Of a stretch of DNA of 64,000 bases, positions 22,681-34,810 are shown one piece after another; position 1 is the stretch's first letter; the number at the start of each line of letters is the position of its first letter. The position numbers and the translations under genes were made by a program. Origin of the DNA: Paracamarosporium sp. OC-R06-R3 (taxonomy: Eukaryota > Ascomycota > Dothideomycetes > Pleosporales > Didymosphaeriaceae); the NCBI GenBank assembly GCA_019828545.1, contig JACVRA010000124.1:1-64000 (forward strand), written 5' to 3'. Under the pieces are notes generated by a model. It saw nothing but the letters and a program-made list of their open reading frames with translations. It was not told where the DNA came from and searched no databases.

Positions 22681-23096
22681 ATTACCTGCATGAAGGCAGC
22701 AGTATCTGCTGCCTCAGAGTTCTCATGACTGCGATTCATCGGTACCGCTTCAACAAACCGATCTTGACGCTGTTGACCCATCACGAACTTCCATGGTCCT
22801 AGCCAATCGACTTTGGACGAAACAAAATGATTAGTAATCGATCAAATCAACTTTCGCTGATTTATTGGTTTCCTGTTCTTGCCATAGGCAGAGCGGGGGG
22901 GACAAAAACTGGAGCCATCGAAGAAGACGCTTGCGCAACGTCCTCTTGACGAGGCAGCTATGATGGGTCTTCAGCGATCTGACCATCGTGCTAAATCCTC
23001 TCTTTGTTGGAGTGTGCCTTTCGTGGCTGGCACCGTTCAATACAAAATAGCGTCCTATTCCCTTTTTTCTTCCTCTTATTAGCTCGCTAATTCATC

Positions 23097-23870
23097 ATGG
23101 AACAGGAACCCGGATCCGATCAACAAGAGGGCATCGCACCCCCCTCTCAGCCAGAGGCTTCCTCCTCTGCTCAACAAGAGACTACCTCGACTTCACTTGA
23201 GGTCGATATGCGATGTTCATATCGAACGGGGTACCCTAGGTTAGACACCCTCCCATTGCTGTGCAACCACAAGGCACCCAGTCTTCGACAGCTGTTATCA
23301 AGCAACAAGGCGATAGCAGAGCAGATCGATGATATCTTGTCCGAGCACAATGTCCGCAGATGCAATGAATTCATTGGCTACCTCTTCAACGATGGGATTC
23401 CGGAGGCAAAGCAAACGCTAAGATATGTAATCATTTCCGACCTACGACTCGAAACCCAGAACATCGAAAAATGGCGCCGTGCTGCCAGGGCAATTGCTAC
23501 CTTATTCAAACGGGAACACATATATATCGCCGTCGAGATTGCAGATCAGAGGGCATTCGACCCCTTGAACGGACGTCCTATGATACACGAAGACAGAGAC
23601 ATAATGATCCTAGTACACGAACTCAATCTACAAATTGACCAATGCCTGTCCAAACACGACTACGTAACAACTGATCTGACGCACATACCCTGGCTTGAAG
23701 AAAGCCTAGGCACGAAGGCCACGTTAGTTATTTGCGCCCAGGATGCCAATGATGAGTTTTGGGATGAGACAATGTCCACGTTGAGAACCCTGCTTCCGGA
23801 TACTATCGGCATCGAACTTCGTTATCTGCGGTCTATCTACGCTTCAAAGCTAGACGATGGAAAAGTCTAG
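23097..23870 (+). CDS. Hypothetical protein, 257 aa
   Basis: An uninterrupted frame of 257 codons with an ATG shortly after a pyrimidine-rich stretch. The first 35 residues are Gln/Ser/Glu-rich and probably disordered; the rest looks globular and mixed alpha/beta, with segments such as LPLLCNHKAPSLRQLLS and a hydrophobic strand TLRYVIISDLRL. I recognise no catalytic motif or family. There is no signal peptide or membrane segment, so a cytosolic or nuclear location is likely. The balanced composition and length support a real gene, probably restricted to related fungi. Confidence 0.6.
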   Translation: MEQEPGSDQQEGIAPPSQPEASSSAQQETTSTSLEVDMRCSYRTGYPRLDTLPLLCNHKAPSLRQLLSSNKAIAEQIDDILSEHNVRRCNEFIGYLFNDGIPEAKQTLRYVIISDLRLETQNIEKWRRAARAIATLFKREHIYIAVEIADQRAFDPLNGRPMIHEDRDIMILVHELNLQIDQCLSKHDYVTTDLTHIPWLEESLGTKATLVICAQDANDEFWDETMSTLRTLLPDTIGIELRYLRSIYASKLDDGKV

Positions 23871-24868
23871 CCACACACTAAACTACACGCCGCCTTCGTT
23901 CAACAAATTTCTTTTCATTCACACACTCGTTACTAGTTATGTGTACTGCCTTCGTTTGGACTTTTACGTTTGTCCTTCACGCGTGGTATCTATGGTACTA
24001 TCACGCTTCCACTCCTTTGGTACTGTATTATATCTCTTTCGTAGCAATATATGATTTCCAAAAATTGATTGTATCCATACCACACTATTCCGTATCTTCT
24101 AACGCTGTAGTAACGATGAAACCCCATATGTTGAGTTAACTTGGTATACATCACACACAGTACACACTCAATAACATCTCTCTGAACCCCGTTCAAAGTC
24201 AATAAAAAAGACAAGGAAGGGTTTCCAAACTACGATCGAAAGACAAAGTATACGTCGACATGGAACCTCACCCGACTCCCACACCTCAAGCTAGCGTTGT
24301 CCAATACATTTTACTATCTTCCCGCTACCAACATGAAGAATCCTCTCCCCTCTCCTTCCATCACATCACTCTTTCGTACAATACCTAGGACTCGCAGCCA
24401 GTCCTCCATACATTAGCTTACCAGCACCCTCGATTTCTCATTTACGTCTACGAATGATATGTACATATGTACACGGTTGGCATTATCTGAACTGTGTGGT
24501 CCTATTCGTGTTGATGCCAAATGCACCTTAAAAAGATAAGATAACGCTACTTTCAATCCAACTTTCGACCGGCTTCAGACATGCAAGGATATGGACTCTG
24601 CTCGTAGATATCGATCAAGACAACCGACAAGGCAGAAACCATGACAGTAATACGGGACGCCATATGGCCAGTCAACCTCCGTGAATCATCTCTCATATCC
24701 ACTTTCCGCCTTTTTGCACGCAAAACTCAACACCCACGTCGTAAAAACAAAATGCGATTTTGGTATCATAACCCCTCTCTACTCATACAAAACCTAGTCC
24801 ACAACATCGATCACCATAACGGCTCACCGACCTCAGACACCATCCCTCTACCGCAGGCCAAGCCCACC
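23871..24868. other. Intergenic between convergent genes
   Basis: About 1 kb separates the 3' ends of the 257-aa gene and the ZZ/EF-hand gene. It is rather AT-rich with short unmatched frames. A plus-strand frame that continues into 25000 lies opposite the last exon of the ZZ/EF-hand gene and is not accepted as coding. Confidence 0.5.
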
Positions 24869-27800
24869 CTAGAAGCTTACCCAATCCATCCAACTCTCCA
24901 AAAACCTCATCTTACCCTCTCTCGCCGCATGTTCAAACGCTTCGTAATCGACCTTGCCGCTACCTTTCCTCTCGCCATCGCGTCGATCCACGCTCTCTAG
25001 CCGAGCCAAAGCAACAAGTCGCAAGTGTGAGTTTGTGTCCCCAGGCTCGTTGGCAGCAGCTAGTATAGCCTAAAAGGTCAAACGTTAGCACTTATTCAGT
25101 CTTGGTTGGCTTTGTTAGAACGAAAATGTGTACTCACCTCATTGAACGTGCCATCCTGCTGCGGAGCCATGGGGTCAAAGGCCGGGTGTTGGCTTAGGAG
25201 GCGGGCCTCATCGACGAGGGTATTGGAATCGAAGGAGAGGAGGTGCAACATGGGGTGGGGGAATAGATCTGGGTGTGATATGGGGCGGGAGAGTGTTATA
25301 CCATGTTCATCAAGGGTGTAGGGCGCAGTGCCAACTTCTGTGGCTGACTTGTTGTCTGTGGAATTGGTTTCAGTACCAGGTCGCCTTGGCACAACGAAGA
25401 GCGGGCCTGCACGAAGGGTTAGCAAATAGGCTAGTCAAGGCAAGCACTGCCAGCCGTTGTCTTGGGTTAACACAGAACACTCGGACAGAATAACTTACCA
25501 AATGGAGATTCAGATGAGGCAGGCACCTCGTCTGGTATTGCACTGGACGCTGCGGCGACCGACTGCTTCAGATCGCTTAACGAATTGGGACGAAATTGGG
25601 GAAGAGTTGGGTCACGGTCCAACGTTACAAGCTCCTTGTGGCCGTTGCTGGTTGTAGACAACGAAGTCTCCGGTGCCGATATCCAGCCCTGTCTTATGCC
25701 CAGCACTTCCATAGCTTTCGCGAGTTCATGTCTCAATTGAGCTCTATACAGCATCATGATCCACAATCTATTCTCTTCGGGCTGCCAATCTTTATCCCAT
25801 GGTTCTGTTAATGGGATAATGCTGGCTTCAGCGGTTTTGAACATGCCGTCGATCATCGCCGTAAATTCCAATTGTTGGAGAGGGGTACTAGCTGAGGAAA
25901 TGCTCAGGTCTTGTTTACACAAAGCTTTCACAACGCAATTAGCGTAGGTAAAAGCACCGACGCTGACAATTCGTTTGAGTAGGTCCCTGTCACTATTGAA
26001 TTTCTCCAAGATTGCATCTACGTCGGTAGAGTAATGCCGCCGTTCATCTCGACAGGCCCACGCGTCCATGGCGGCGTCTTCACCTTCTTGAAACAAGGGA
26101 TCAAGGAGCTCGTTGAAAGCCTGTTGGGTTATTTGGTAAAGCACTTCTCTGCCAAGATCTTTCTCAGGTTCGGGGACCTCGTAACCGCCCCAACGTTCGC
26201 CTACGGGCCGTGAAGAAGTCGACGCATTGGAACGCGTTTCCACGTCAATGTCATCCTGGAAGCGAACCCGGGAAGAAGAACGAGACCATCTGGGGCGCTC
26301 TGATTCTGGAGTCGGCGGTTCGTTTTCTCCGTTTTCTGCAGTCTCCTCTTCGTGCACACCATTTGGACGCATGTCAAATGGAGGTGGGGAAGAATTGTCA
26401 TCAGCACCTGTAGGTCGGGTGAACCCTTCCTCTTCGTCAGTGTAAAATTGTCTTCGTGCCCACCTGTTGTTGAGGGCATCTCCAACGACCTTCTCCGCGT
26501 CCTCGCCATCTCGACCAGGATGAGTGTCTATAATGACAAGATCTCGATCTATTGTGTCTGATCGATTTTCGGCTATGGGTGCATCGACAACCTGAAGTAC
26601 AATCAGCGCAGGTCCACACGTACAACTATTGGAACAAAAACTTTAAGGCCCTGAGTTACAAACAGTACAAACAATGTAAATGCCGATCAGACCTAGAGCC
26701 GTTGCTTGCTCGGTGTGTGTAGGGCGGATTTACCTCTTCATCAGATGGCTTTTCTCGTAGCAGCCAATTGGGTTGTCCTGGTTCGATAACGCCCTGCGTG
26801 AACGCAGACCCTAGAGGTTGAGCAGATTGTATCACTTCGAGAGCGCCACGAACAGACATCTCCTCAGCAGACTCAGCGAGGTAGCTCCTTGTTGCTTCCT
26901 TTTCGATGGCATAGTGAGCTCTGAATATTCGCAACACGTCTTTCCTCGATATGTAACCATCGCCGTCAATATCGTAGCCATTGAAGATTATTCTAAGTTT
27001 GACATGTACATCGGTCGCGTGCAAGCCATCAATTCCTTTGACGAACTCCTCAAAACCGATCAAAGTGTTGTGATCGGTATCGAAGTATGAAAACACACGA
27101 TCATAAATGAGGTTTGGAGCCGATTTGAAAGTTGAATAACGTGGTATGAAGGCGTGATTGAAAGCGCGTCGGTCGAGTGCCCAGCCAAGCCCGTTAGGGT
27201 CTGTTGTCCATGAGGTCGTTGCAAGACATGTAAATTGATCCCACAGCGCTTCAATTTCTTCTGTTTCCATTCGGGTCTCACTAGCTAGGTGTCTCTTTAG
27301 CTTCGCGTCAATCGATGGGCTCATCATATGCGGTCGACCTGGGTAAAGCGGTTCCTGCTTGGTAATACTTAGGTTTGGCGCCGGCACCCGAATCTTGTAG
27401 AAAATGTGTGTCTTAATGTGGGAGTTGGTCGCTTCGCAGTCCGAGCACAAGTCGAAATCGGCACAGTTTGCGCAATGCCATCTGATACCTCGAATAGGCT
27501 TACTGTCACAGCCATTACAGGTAATACCACGATGCACGACGCCCTCATGCCGGGCACGATCCTCTGCTATGTGATACAAGGTTCGTTGAAGCGTCTGGCC
27601 TTCTGTGTCGCCCATCATGTCTTCTTCCCAATCACCAGCCTCGGTAGGCGGTATGGTTTCGAGGTCGTCGATAGGTTGCCCTTGAGTGTCTAGGAGCGAG
27701 GTCCTGTTACGGAGCCTTTGAAATGCGTGGTTCAGTCCGTGCCCTATGAAGCTATTAGCATATAAATACGGGCAAGAGTTGAGTACTTTTGGTCTTGGTG

Positions 27801-28332
27801 CTGCCTATATTGGGGTAACACGGAGTACTCGGGACGACTGACAAGTCGATTGCTCGTTCGTTAATCTCACAATCGTCTCGAGCTCCGCAACCGGGAGCTC
27901 AGAAAGAGGGCGACCTTGGGCCAATGCCTCAAGGAAGCGGTCAACGTAACAATCGTAGACCTGGTCGATGCGATCCTCAATGACCGCATCGCTGGCGTCT
28001 GGCTGGAGTTCCCGTCCGAGGGCCAGCATTGCCTCATGGCTCATCATGTCTCCTGTGGCCAACGTGATGTTGCGTCCGAAGAAGTCGAACTCGCCTAGGG
28101 GGGTGGACTCAGCCAGGAGCTGCTCGACGTCGCGGGACGAATGCTGCGGTTGCGCACGCATGCGGGGACGAGTACGATTGTTCGGCCGGCGGACAGCATT
28201 GCTTCGGCGCAGACGCTCGGTCGGGGAGCTGCTGAAGCTGGTGTATAGGAGCCATGTCGCGTATGCGGCCGCCGCTCCAGTGAATACGAGGATTGCGGGT
28301 CGATATCGAGAGGCAGATGAGGGCGTCGGCAT
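24869..28332 (-). CDS. Membrane-anchored ZZ zinc-finger and EF-hand protein
   Basis: Five exons are proposed: 28332-27843, 27743-26734, 26591-25499, 25406-25138 and 25069-24869, giving about 1020 aa in phase. Near the N-terminus is one hydrophobic segment (PAILVFTGAAAAYATWLLY, about residues 12-30), then a basic stretch. A ZZ zinc finger at about 233-280 has CNGC, CANC and CSDC pairs and a trailing HIKTH. Two EF-hand loops follow near 379-396 (DTDHNTLIGFEE) and 420-431 (DIDGDGYISRKD), with good calcium ligands. The remainder is acidic and helical. It is likely a calcium-responsive protein on an internal membrane; partners are unknown. The first junction is the least certain: the acceptor at 27744-27745 is favoured by a GCTAAT branch point just upstream, and the GTCAGT donor was chosen by phase. 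Confidence 0.8.
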
Positions 28333-28833
28333 GACAGATCACTGCCGCTAAGTCGCCTAACCAGGGTAACACACGGTACCCAAGCTTCTGGAGTGGCGCT
28401 AAGGCAAGACGATGCGCGGAGGGAATACAGCTCGTGCTGTAGCCGTAAGCCTGGAGCGATTTGCGCGGGGCACTGCGGGCGGTGGCGCTGTTGGCGTATT
28501 CAAACAAACAGAGCGAAGAGCTCGAGAGAGGACGCCTACTTGACAGGCATCGTCGTCGCCAGCAGGAGAAGCAGGCGCGAACGGGTTGCGGTTGTTGGTG
28601 AATGTCCTGACGGCTTACCTGATGGTTGCAGCCTCGGCCACTAATTAGTCAGCCAAATCATTCACGGTTCACTGCTCTACGTGTGTTGCACACTTTCGTC
28701 AATGGCTACTGCTGAAATCATACCCAGTCTGCATATCGTTGCTACAAAGAGCCTCGCTTTTCCAACGCCTCGCTTCGTATCTAGAAAACAGCACCGCTTG
28801 GTATTTGTCCAGCAACCATAAAGCAACCTCACA
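28333..28833. other. Intergenic, nothing recognised
   Basis: About 500 bp hold the 5' region of the ZZ/EF-hand gene and the 3' region of the SDR gene. No supported coding sequence is seen. Confidence 0.5.
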
Positions 28834-29799
28834 TTACCATGCAGAATGTCCACCATCAATCTTCAAATCAGACCCAGTCTAGCTCGAGTCAGCTACAATC
28901 ATACGATCAGACGCATCGTGATAAAAACGTACCATGAAACTGCTAGCATTGCTCAGGAGGAACACTGCAGCCCCTCGATATTCCTCCGGCTTGGAAAGAC
29001 GACCGAGCATGTTATCCTTTGGCCAAGTTTCCTTTCGCTCGGGGTATTTGACGAATAACTCCTCGACCATGGCCGTTACTATGTAGCCGGGCGAGATGGT
29101 GTTCACGCGAATGTTGTACTGACCCCACTCCATGGCAAGATTCCGAGCGAGCTGGATCACACCAGCTTTGGATGCGTTATACGCAGGACAAATGAGCCCC
29201 TAGCGCGCGTCAGTCGCTAATTTCCCATTAGAGAAGCAAAATCACCTTGTTGGCTACACTGCCAGACATGCTGGCGATTAAAACAATGCTTCCACCATTG
29301 CCGTACTTGATCATCTGCTTCGCGACGGCCTGGCTAGTCATGAAAACGCCAGTAACGTTCACCTCGAACATGCGGTTGGCATCTGCCGCTGTGTACTCGA
29401 GCGCCGGCGTTTCTTGCTGAATTCCAGCCGCAGCGATAAGCCCATCTAGCCTTCCATGCTCGTTCGCAATGTCCTCAACGATCTGGTTCAGCTGTTCCAC
29501 TTCACGTACGTCGATCTGCCTGTACTGCAGCTGTGTGCCGAGCTCCTTTTTTGCGCGTTCTGCGATTGTGTGGAAATCCGGTGAAGGCTCAGGGAGTCGA
29601 TCAAGCGCGTACACTGTACTTTGCGTGAGTGCATTAGATGATGAATTCGCAAGTGATACCCACCAATAGCTCCAGCCTCAAGCAGTGCCTCTGCCTGTGT
29701 GAGGCCAAGCCCACGTGCAGCTCCGGATACCAGGATAACTTTGCCGCTTAGGCTGAATTCAGGAAGACCTTTTGGTGCCATGTTTTCGATACTGCCCAT
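28834..29799 (-). CDS. Short-chain dehydrogenase/reductase (SDR)
   Basis: Four exons (29799-29664, 29613-29246, 29199-28933, 28878-28834) encode 271 aa, the usual size for a classical SDR. The NAD(P) binding motif is SGAARGLG near the N-terminus, the AAG of the NNAG-like motif follows in the central part (LIAAAGIQQ), and the catalytic tetrad shows Ser in IASMSGS and YxxxK in YNASK. After that come the conserved ISPGYI and a C-terminal IDGGHSAW end. It is expected to oxidise or reduce a carbonyl/alcohol on a sugar, polyol or secondary-metabolite substrate in the cytosol; the exact substrate is not readable. The start is the first ATG in frame, at 29799; a second in-frame ATG lies six codons on. 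Confidence 0.9.
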
Positions 29800-30789
29800 C
29801 GCTTTTGTATGCAATTATGAGACGCTGCGAATAGTAATTACAAGTACGATGTGCGAAGAGTAGAATAAAAGACGGATTCAGGGTGGAAGAGATGTCGAGG
29901 GAAAAGCTCATTTTGTGACGACGAAAAAGCAGCCCTGCATCATCTGATCACGATCTAGGCTGGACCACGACGCCTCAATGGCGTTTTCGGTACGCATGGA
30001 ATAGCTCACGAGCTTGATTGACGAGAATGCCACATAATTGTTGCGGGGGGGCTATTGGCAACGGAACTTCCTAATTTGGACATCCCGTCTGCGAATCACG
30101 TAGCACCTCCGCGGGGAACGGTGGTTGGTATTGGACGACAGCGGCAGCTATCCTCATTTTGGATGAGCACCCTGAGCATTGAATTCAACATGGCACGCCT
30201 CTTGAGTCTACGCAAAACATACACAGTGTGCCTTACATCATTGTCAGAATGTTTGCAGTTTCTTCTAGTTACCATGTTGCTGTTCACACACGCTCGGAAC
30301 AGAAGCTAGCCAATCGCCACACCAACGCTAAGGATGCTTGCTGGAACACAGCATCTACCCCACCGTCCCCGCATGCTGTGGTTCCTGTGCGGCATGGCAG
30401 TCGAGAACAGCCAGGAGCTCGAGTAGTGTGCTGATAAGCTAGCAATGTGCAATCAACCGTCTGTGGTACTCCTGGGATCGAGAAGATTTAAATGAGGCAA
30501 TTCATCCTATAGTCTTAAATTCATCATAGAAACAAGTCCTTCGTACATCTTCGTAGGGAACACAACGACCCCTCACTTGAGTAACATATCAGTTACCCAT
30601 CTGAGATAGCACATCCCTTATCTCTTTGCGTTATCTCGTACCCAGCAGCTGTTGATTAGGAATCCTATCTTGGTTTTCTGCCTTCGTTGCACAGCACATC
30701 AGGATACATGGAATATAATGGTGGTCTCAATATACATTCTATGACAATAACATAGCGGCGCTTTCTGTCTATTCTTTACACCGTGCAAC
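29800..30789. promoter_or_regulatory. Divergent intergenic region, SDR and amidase
   Basis: About 990 bp between the starts of the SDR (minus) and amidase (plus). It contains the 5' regions of both genes and only short unmatched frames. No specific sites can be defined by eye. Confidence 0.35.
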
Positions 30790-32657
30790 ATGTCAGGTCT
30801 TCTCAATGCAGCCTATGCCCGCATCCACTCGAGTCTCGTCTCGCCCTCAATGCTCCCTGCGCCCTCATCATCTAAACCCCTCGAATCATGGCAGAGTATA
30901 GCCAAGCGCGCACAACAACACAGAGACGCGACTCTCGCCGCAGTTCAGCCTCCGATACCAGATATTTTGGACCCGCCGCTGGATTGCACGACCATACCAA
31001 GAACAGTTCTCGCGGAGAATGAGCTCAAGATCACGGAATCCGATCCCATAAATCTCATCTCAAAACTCTCTTCCGGCGAATTGACCAGCCTTGAGGTGAC
31101 GAATGCGTTTCTCAGGAGAGCCGTGCTCGCCCAGAAATTGGTTAATTGTATAACAGAGTTGATGCCCGAGGCTGCGCTCGAACGAGCCGCATATCTCGAC
31201 AGCTATCTTAAAGAACACGGAAAGCCCATCGGACCACTTCACGGCGTACGTCCTTTCCCCCAGGCGCTCTTCTTACTCTTTTGTCACCAATCACACTCAC
31301 AATGAGCAAAACATCTAGCTACCCATCTCCACCAAAGAAATGATCAACGTAAAAGACCTAACCTGTAACGCGGGCTTCATCTCCTGGCACGCCCGCACGC
31401 CCACCCAAAACGCCCACATCCTAGACATCCTCCTCTCTGCAGGCGCTATTCTCTACGCGCGGACAACCCAGCCCCAAACACTCATGCACCTGGAAACCTC
31501 CTCAAACTACTACGGCACGACTGTAAACCCCTTCAACCGCACCCTCACATCAGGCGGCTCCTCAGGGGGCGAAGGTGCACTCCTAGGCCTCCGAGGAAGC
31601 TGCCTAGGCATCGGCACCGACATAGGCGGTAGCATCCGATCCCCAGCCGCCAACAACGGCGTCTACGGTCTTCGTCCTACAAGTCACAGACTCCCCACAC
31701 AAGGACTAACCGCCACGATGCTGGGCGAAGAACACATTCTCGCCGTCATCGGACCACTCTCTACATCCCTCTCCGGCATCAACATCTTCATGCAGACGCT
31801 CATCGACGCGAAACCTTGGGTCCGAGAACCCAGTCTCGTTCCCCTACCCTGGAAACCAAGCCCGCAGTTCCCGACCTCGAAAGACGGGACAAAAACGATC
31901 AAGATAGGGGTCCTGCTCGATGATGGAATCGTCCTGCCTCATCCGCCTGTACTCCGCGCACTCACCGATATAGCCGACAAGCTCAAGCATGTCCCAGGCG
32001 TGGAAGTCGTCCCGTTCACGCCGTACCAGCACGCCCGCGCCTGGACCATCATTTCCTCCCTGTACTTCGCGGACGGCGGTGCCGAGGAGAAAGCCGCCAT
32101 CTCTGCATCCGGCGAGCCGTGGCGGCCCCTGTCCAAGTTCATATTGCAAGAAGTTCCGAACGTGAAAGAGCTTTCTATTGCGGAGGTGTGGGATTTGACA
32201 ATCAAGCGTGACGAGTACAAAGCCGAGTATGCGCGGCACTGGGAGGAGAGTGGTATAGATGTTTTGTTTTGCCCTGTGGGACCTGGGGCTGCGCCGCCGA
32301 TAGACAGTGCGAGGTATTGGGGGTATACGGCTCAATGGAATTTGCTCGATTACCCGGCGCTTGTGGCGCCTGTTTCAAAGGTTTTGGCTAGCGATGTGGC
32401 GGATGCATCGTATGTTCCTCGGAACGAGGATGATAAGTACAATTATGGGCTTTGTAAGTACTTCGTCTTACTTGAAGGTCACTAGCTATTGCTGGTGGGA
32501 ATGGGGGGCTGATGGCTTAACAGACTCTCCCGAGAAGTATGCCAACGCGCCTGTGAGCGTGCAGCTAGTAGGACGGCGGTACGAAGATGAGAAGGTGGTT
32601 GAGGCGATGGAGTATGTACAGGAGAAGCTGGGTCTGCCCTGGGCGGAATATGTCTGA
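30790..32657 (+). CDS. Amidase (acetamidase family)
   Basis: Three exons (30790-31245, 31319-32453, 32524-32657) encode 574 aa. This is the amidase signature family with a Ser-cisSer-Lys triad: Lys158 in PISTKE, the cis-Ser in the SGGSSGGEGAL motif at about 230-239, and the nucleophile near Ser257 in DIGGSIRSPA. The usual GVYGLRPT and late LVGRRYEDE segments are also present. Fungal relatives include the acetamidase AmdS, which releases ammonia from simple amides, and other amide hydrolases; the natural substrate is not clear. There is no signal peptide, so it is cytosolic. Introns are supported by the junctions LHG|LPIS and GL|YSPEKY. It converges on the alpha/beta hydrolase with only 75 bp between stops. 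Confidence 0.92.
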
Positions 32658-32732
32658 ATATAATGCACGAGAGAGAGAGTGCGTGTGTTCGAGAATCGGG
32701 TATCTGGCGTCAATATCCACGATAGTTTCAAT

Positions 32733-33968
32733 TCAGTCCCTCGATCGCTGCTCCCAAAGCTGCAGCGCTTCTCTCAACTGTTGTTCCACGCCCTCTTCAA
32801 ACCAAAAATGCCCCGCCCCTTTGATTTCAACACTGCAGAATCCAAACTGGTTTTCTTTGTCCATCCTCGCCACCCATTCCTTCATCTTCTTTGCCGAGGC
32901 AAACATATCTTGGTCGCCGTAAACTGCTAGCGTCTCCTGCTTCTTGACCGTAGCATCCTCTTCTCCCGATCGACTCCAGAAGCCGCGCGCTAACCCAGGC
33001 GCCACAAGTGTAGAGCTTGGCGGCGTAAGCGGGGACACAAGAAGATAGCATACCTCAGGTATCTGAATTGCTGGGCTCTTCTCCGCACCGTCAACAGGAG
33101 ACTGCAGCGAGGTATTCTTCCCCCTCCGATGCCCATGGCTGAGGCTCCGCAATCTACTTCCTATATCTAGACTCTTCCCTCCATCCATACTGCGCCTGAT
33201 CTCCCTACTGCTGCGCCTTTTTTCCGGACTTGTCTCCTCTCCACCCACCATGACAGATAGTTTATGCTCATGCCCTTTTCTGTGTCGGTCGTGGTCCCGC
33301 GCTTGATTTATCCATTCGAGGTTTACTTGATCGGCGAGCTTATGTGTGCGAAGGAGGATCTCGTGGGCTGCGGAGCCGGCGGGCGGGGCCGCGAATGACT
33401 GGAGTATGGATGGAAGGGGTGGGAGATGTCGAAGGATGATTGAGCCATATGAATATCCGCCGAGAATAACGATCGGTGGTTTCTCGGCCGCCTGCTTGTT
33501 CGCATCCACCGCTAGCGATACCGGCGACTGATCGGGAGTGAAGGCAGCGTCTAGCGGAGGATCCGGTCGCAGGTGGGATAGGTAGTGTATGAAGAAGCCA
33601 GCGAAGGAGTGGTAGTCGCTGAGCTCGGGCTTGCCAGACCAACTCGTGCGTCCTTTCGCTCCGGGTGCGCCTCTGTAACAAGAGTTAGTAACCTCTTAAT
33701 TTTACTTAGAAATAGGTGGAGTATACCTGAAGTTGAACGTCCCCACGATCCACCCAGCCGAGAGGAACTCGTCAGCCACAATGCCCACAACGCGGTCGTC
33801 ATACGAGCCGCCCATGGGAGCGTATGGATGCGCCATCACAATTCCTTTCTTCCTCCATGGCTTCTCCTTGGGTGACTGTAGTGCCGAAGGGTGATATATG
33901 CGGATATTCAGCGGCGTATCATCGTGGAGGGAGGGAATAGTGCAGCTCCAGCGGGGCTCGGACAGCAT
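32733..33968 (-). CDS. Alpha/beta hydrolase
   Basis: Two exons (33968-33727 and 33672-32733) give 393 aa, joined as FNFR|GAPGAKGRTSW. The alpha/beta-hydrolase fold is shown by an early MAHPYAPMGGS oxyanion-type segment, the nucleophile elbow GGYSYGS near residue 155, an Asp in the AVYGDQDMF strand and a late His in GAGHFWFEE, so the triad is complete. It resembles COG2945-type hydrolases. A basic Ser/Arg-rich insertion lies between the elbow and the acid residue, at about 195-260, and is probably disordered. The substrate is unknown; there is no export signal. Confidence 0.85.
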
Positions 33969-34810
33969 GGTGGGTCAATCGGCGACCCGCTAGAGAGTAG
34001 CTCAGAGCATTGCTGAGTGCAACGAGCCTGCGAATCGAGCCTGGGCAGGCTTACAACTTGTTGTGAAGGTCGGGTGAAGCGGGAGAGTGAACGCGAGGGC
34101 CGAGCTCAAACTTCCCAAAGTGGTAGGCCTAAACGCCGTAGATCGCGGTACAAAATTAGTAATTGCGTTACCTACGCGCCAAGATCGCACTGAAAGATGA
34201 CATAGGAACACCAGACACATAGGAACACCAGACACATAGGAACACCAGACAAATAGGAACTTGGGACGAAATGGAGTTTCCTTTTTTTTTTCGCAGTCTG
34301 TGTCGTTCACAGGTCGAATTTGTTTTTCAGGAATCAGATTGAATACAACAACAACTTTAGTGTTGTGATGCGTTTCGTGAGAACAAGAAACCATTTGAAA
34401 CAACTCCGGTTGATTTGATCCTTTGTTATCCGCGAAGTCTCATCCAGCTTTCCATTAGCTGAGACCATTATAGTATGGTTATAGGTCAGCAATTTTATGG
34501 TAAATAGGACTTGCTCGTATGCTTTTTGCTGCCACAAACTTCGTCGAAACCTCCAGATATGATCTTCAGTGGCCGAAAGTATTGAATAATTCGTGTATAT
34601 TCGTTCGTCGGACTTCCTAAATGGGCTTTCCAACAAGCGACTTCTGCATCGTATTTTGAAGGGCACCAACGTCAACAGCTTGGTCTCTCACTGTAGCTAT
34701 CTGCGTAGATCTTTCTTGTATGACCGATCGCCACTGCAGGTTACTCTTGAAGCATAACGTCGACTGCTCGCCCACAATATGATGTATTCGGGAATTGATT
34801 ATACTCTTGC
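33969..34810. other. Intergenic, includes 17-bp repeat
   Basis: About 840 bp between the alpha/beta hydrolase start and the 3' end of the acidic-repeat gene. It carries the short tandem repeat listed next, then a T-run near 34282, and no supported gene. Confidence 0.5.
34201..34260. repeat. 17-bp tandem repeat, 3.5 copies
   Basis: The 17-base unit CATAGGAACACCAGACA occurs three times without mismatch at 34201, 34218 and 34235, followed by a partial unit ending at 34260. The perfect identity suggests recent expansion. Confidence 0.95.

Noticed and set aside
24641..25000. Plus-strand frame of 119 codons
   Set aside because: It lies opposite the last exon of the ZZ/EF-hand gene, which closes in phase with well-formed splice sites, so this is an antisense shadow.
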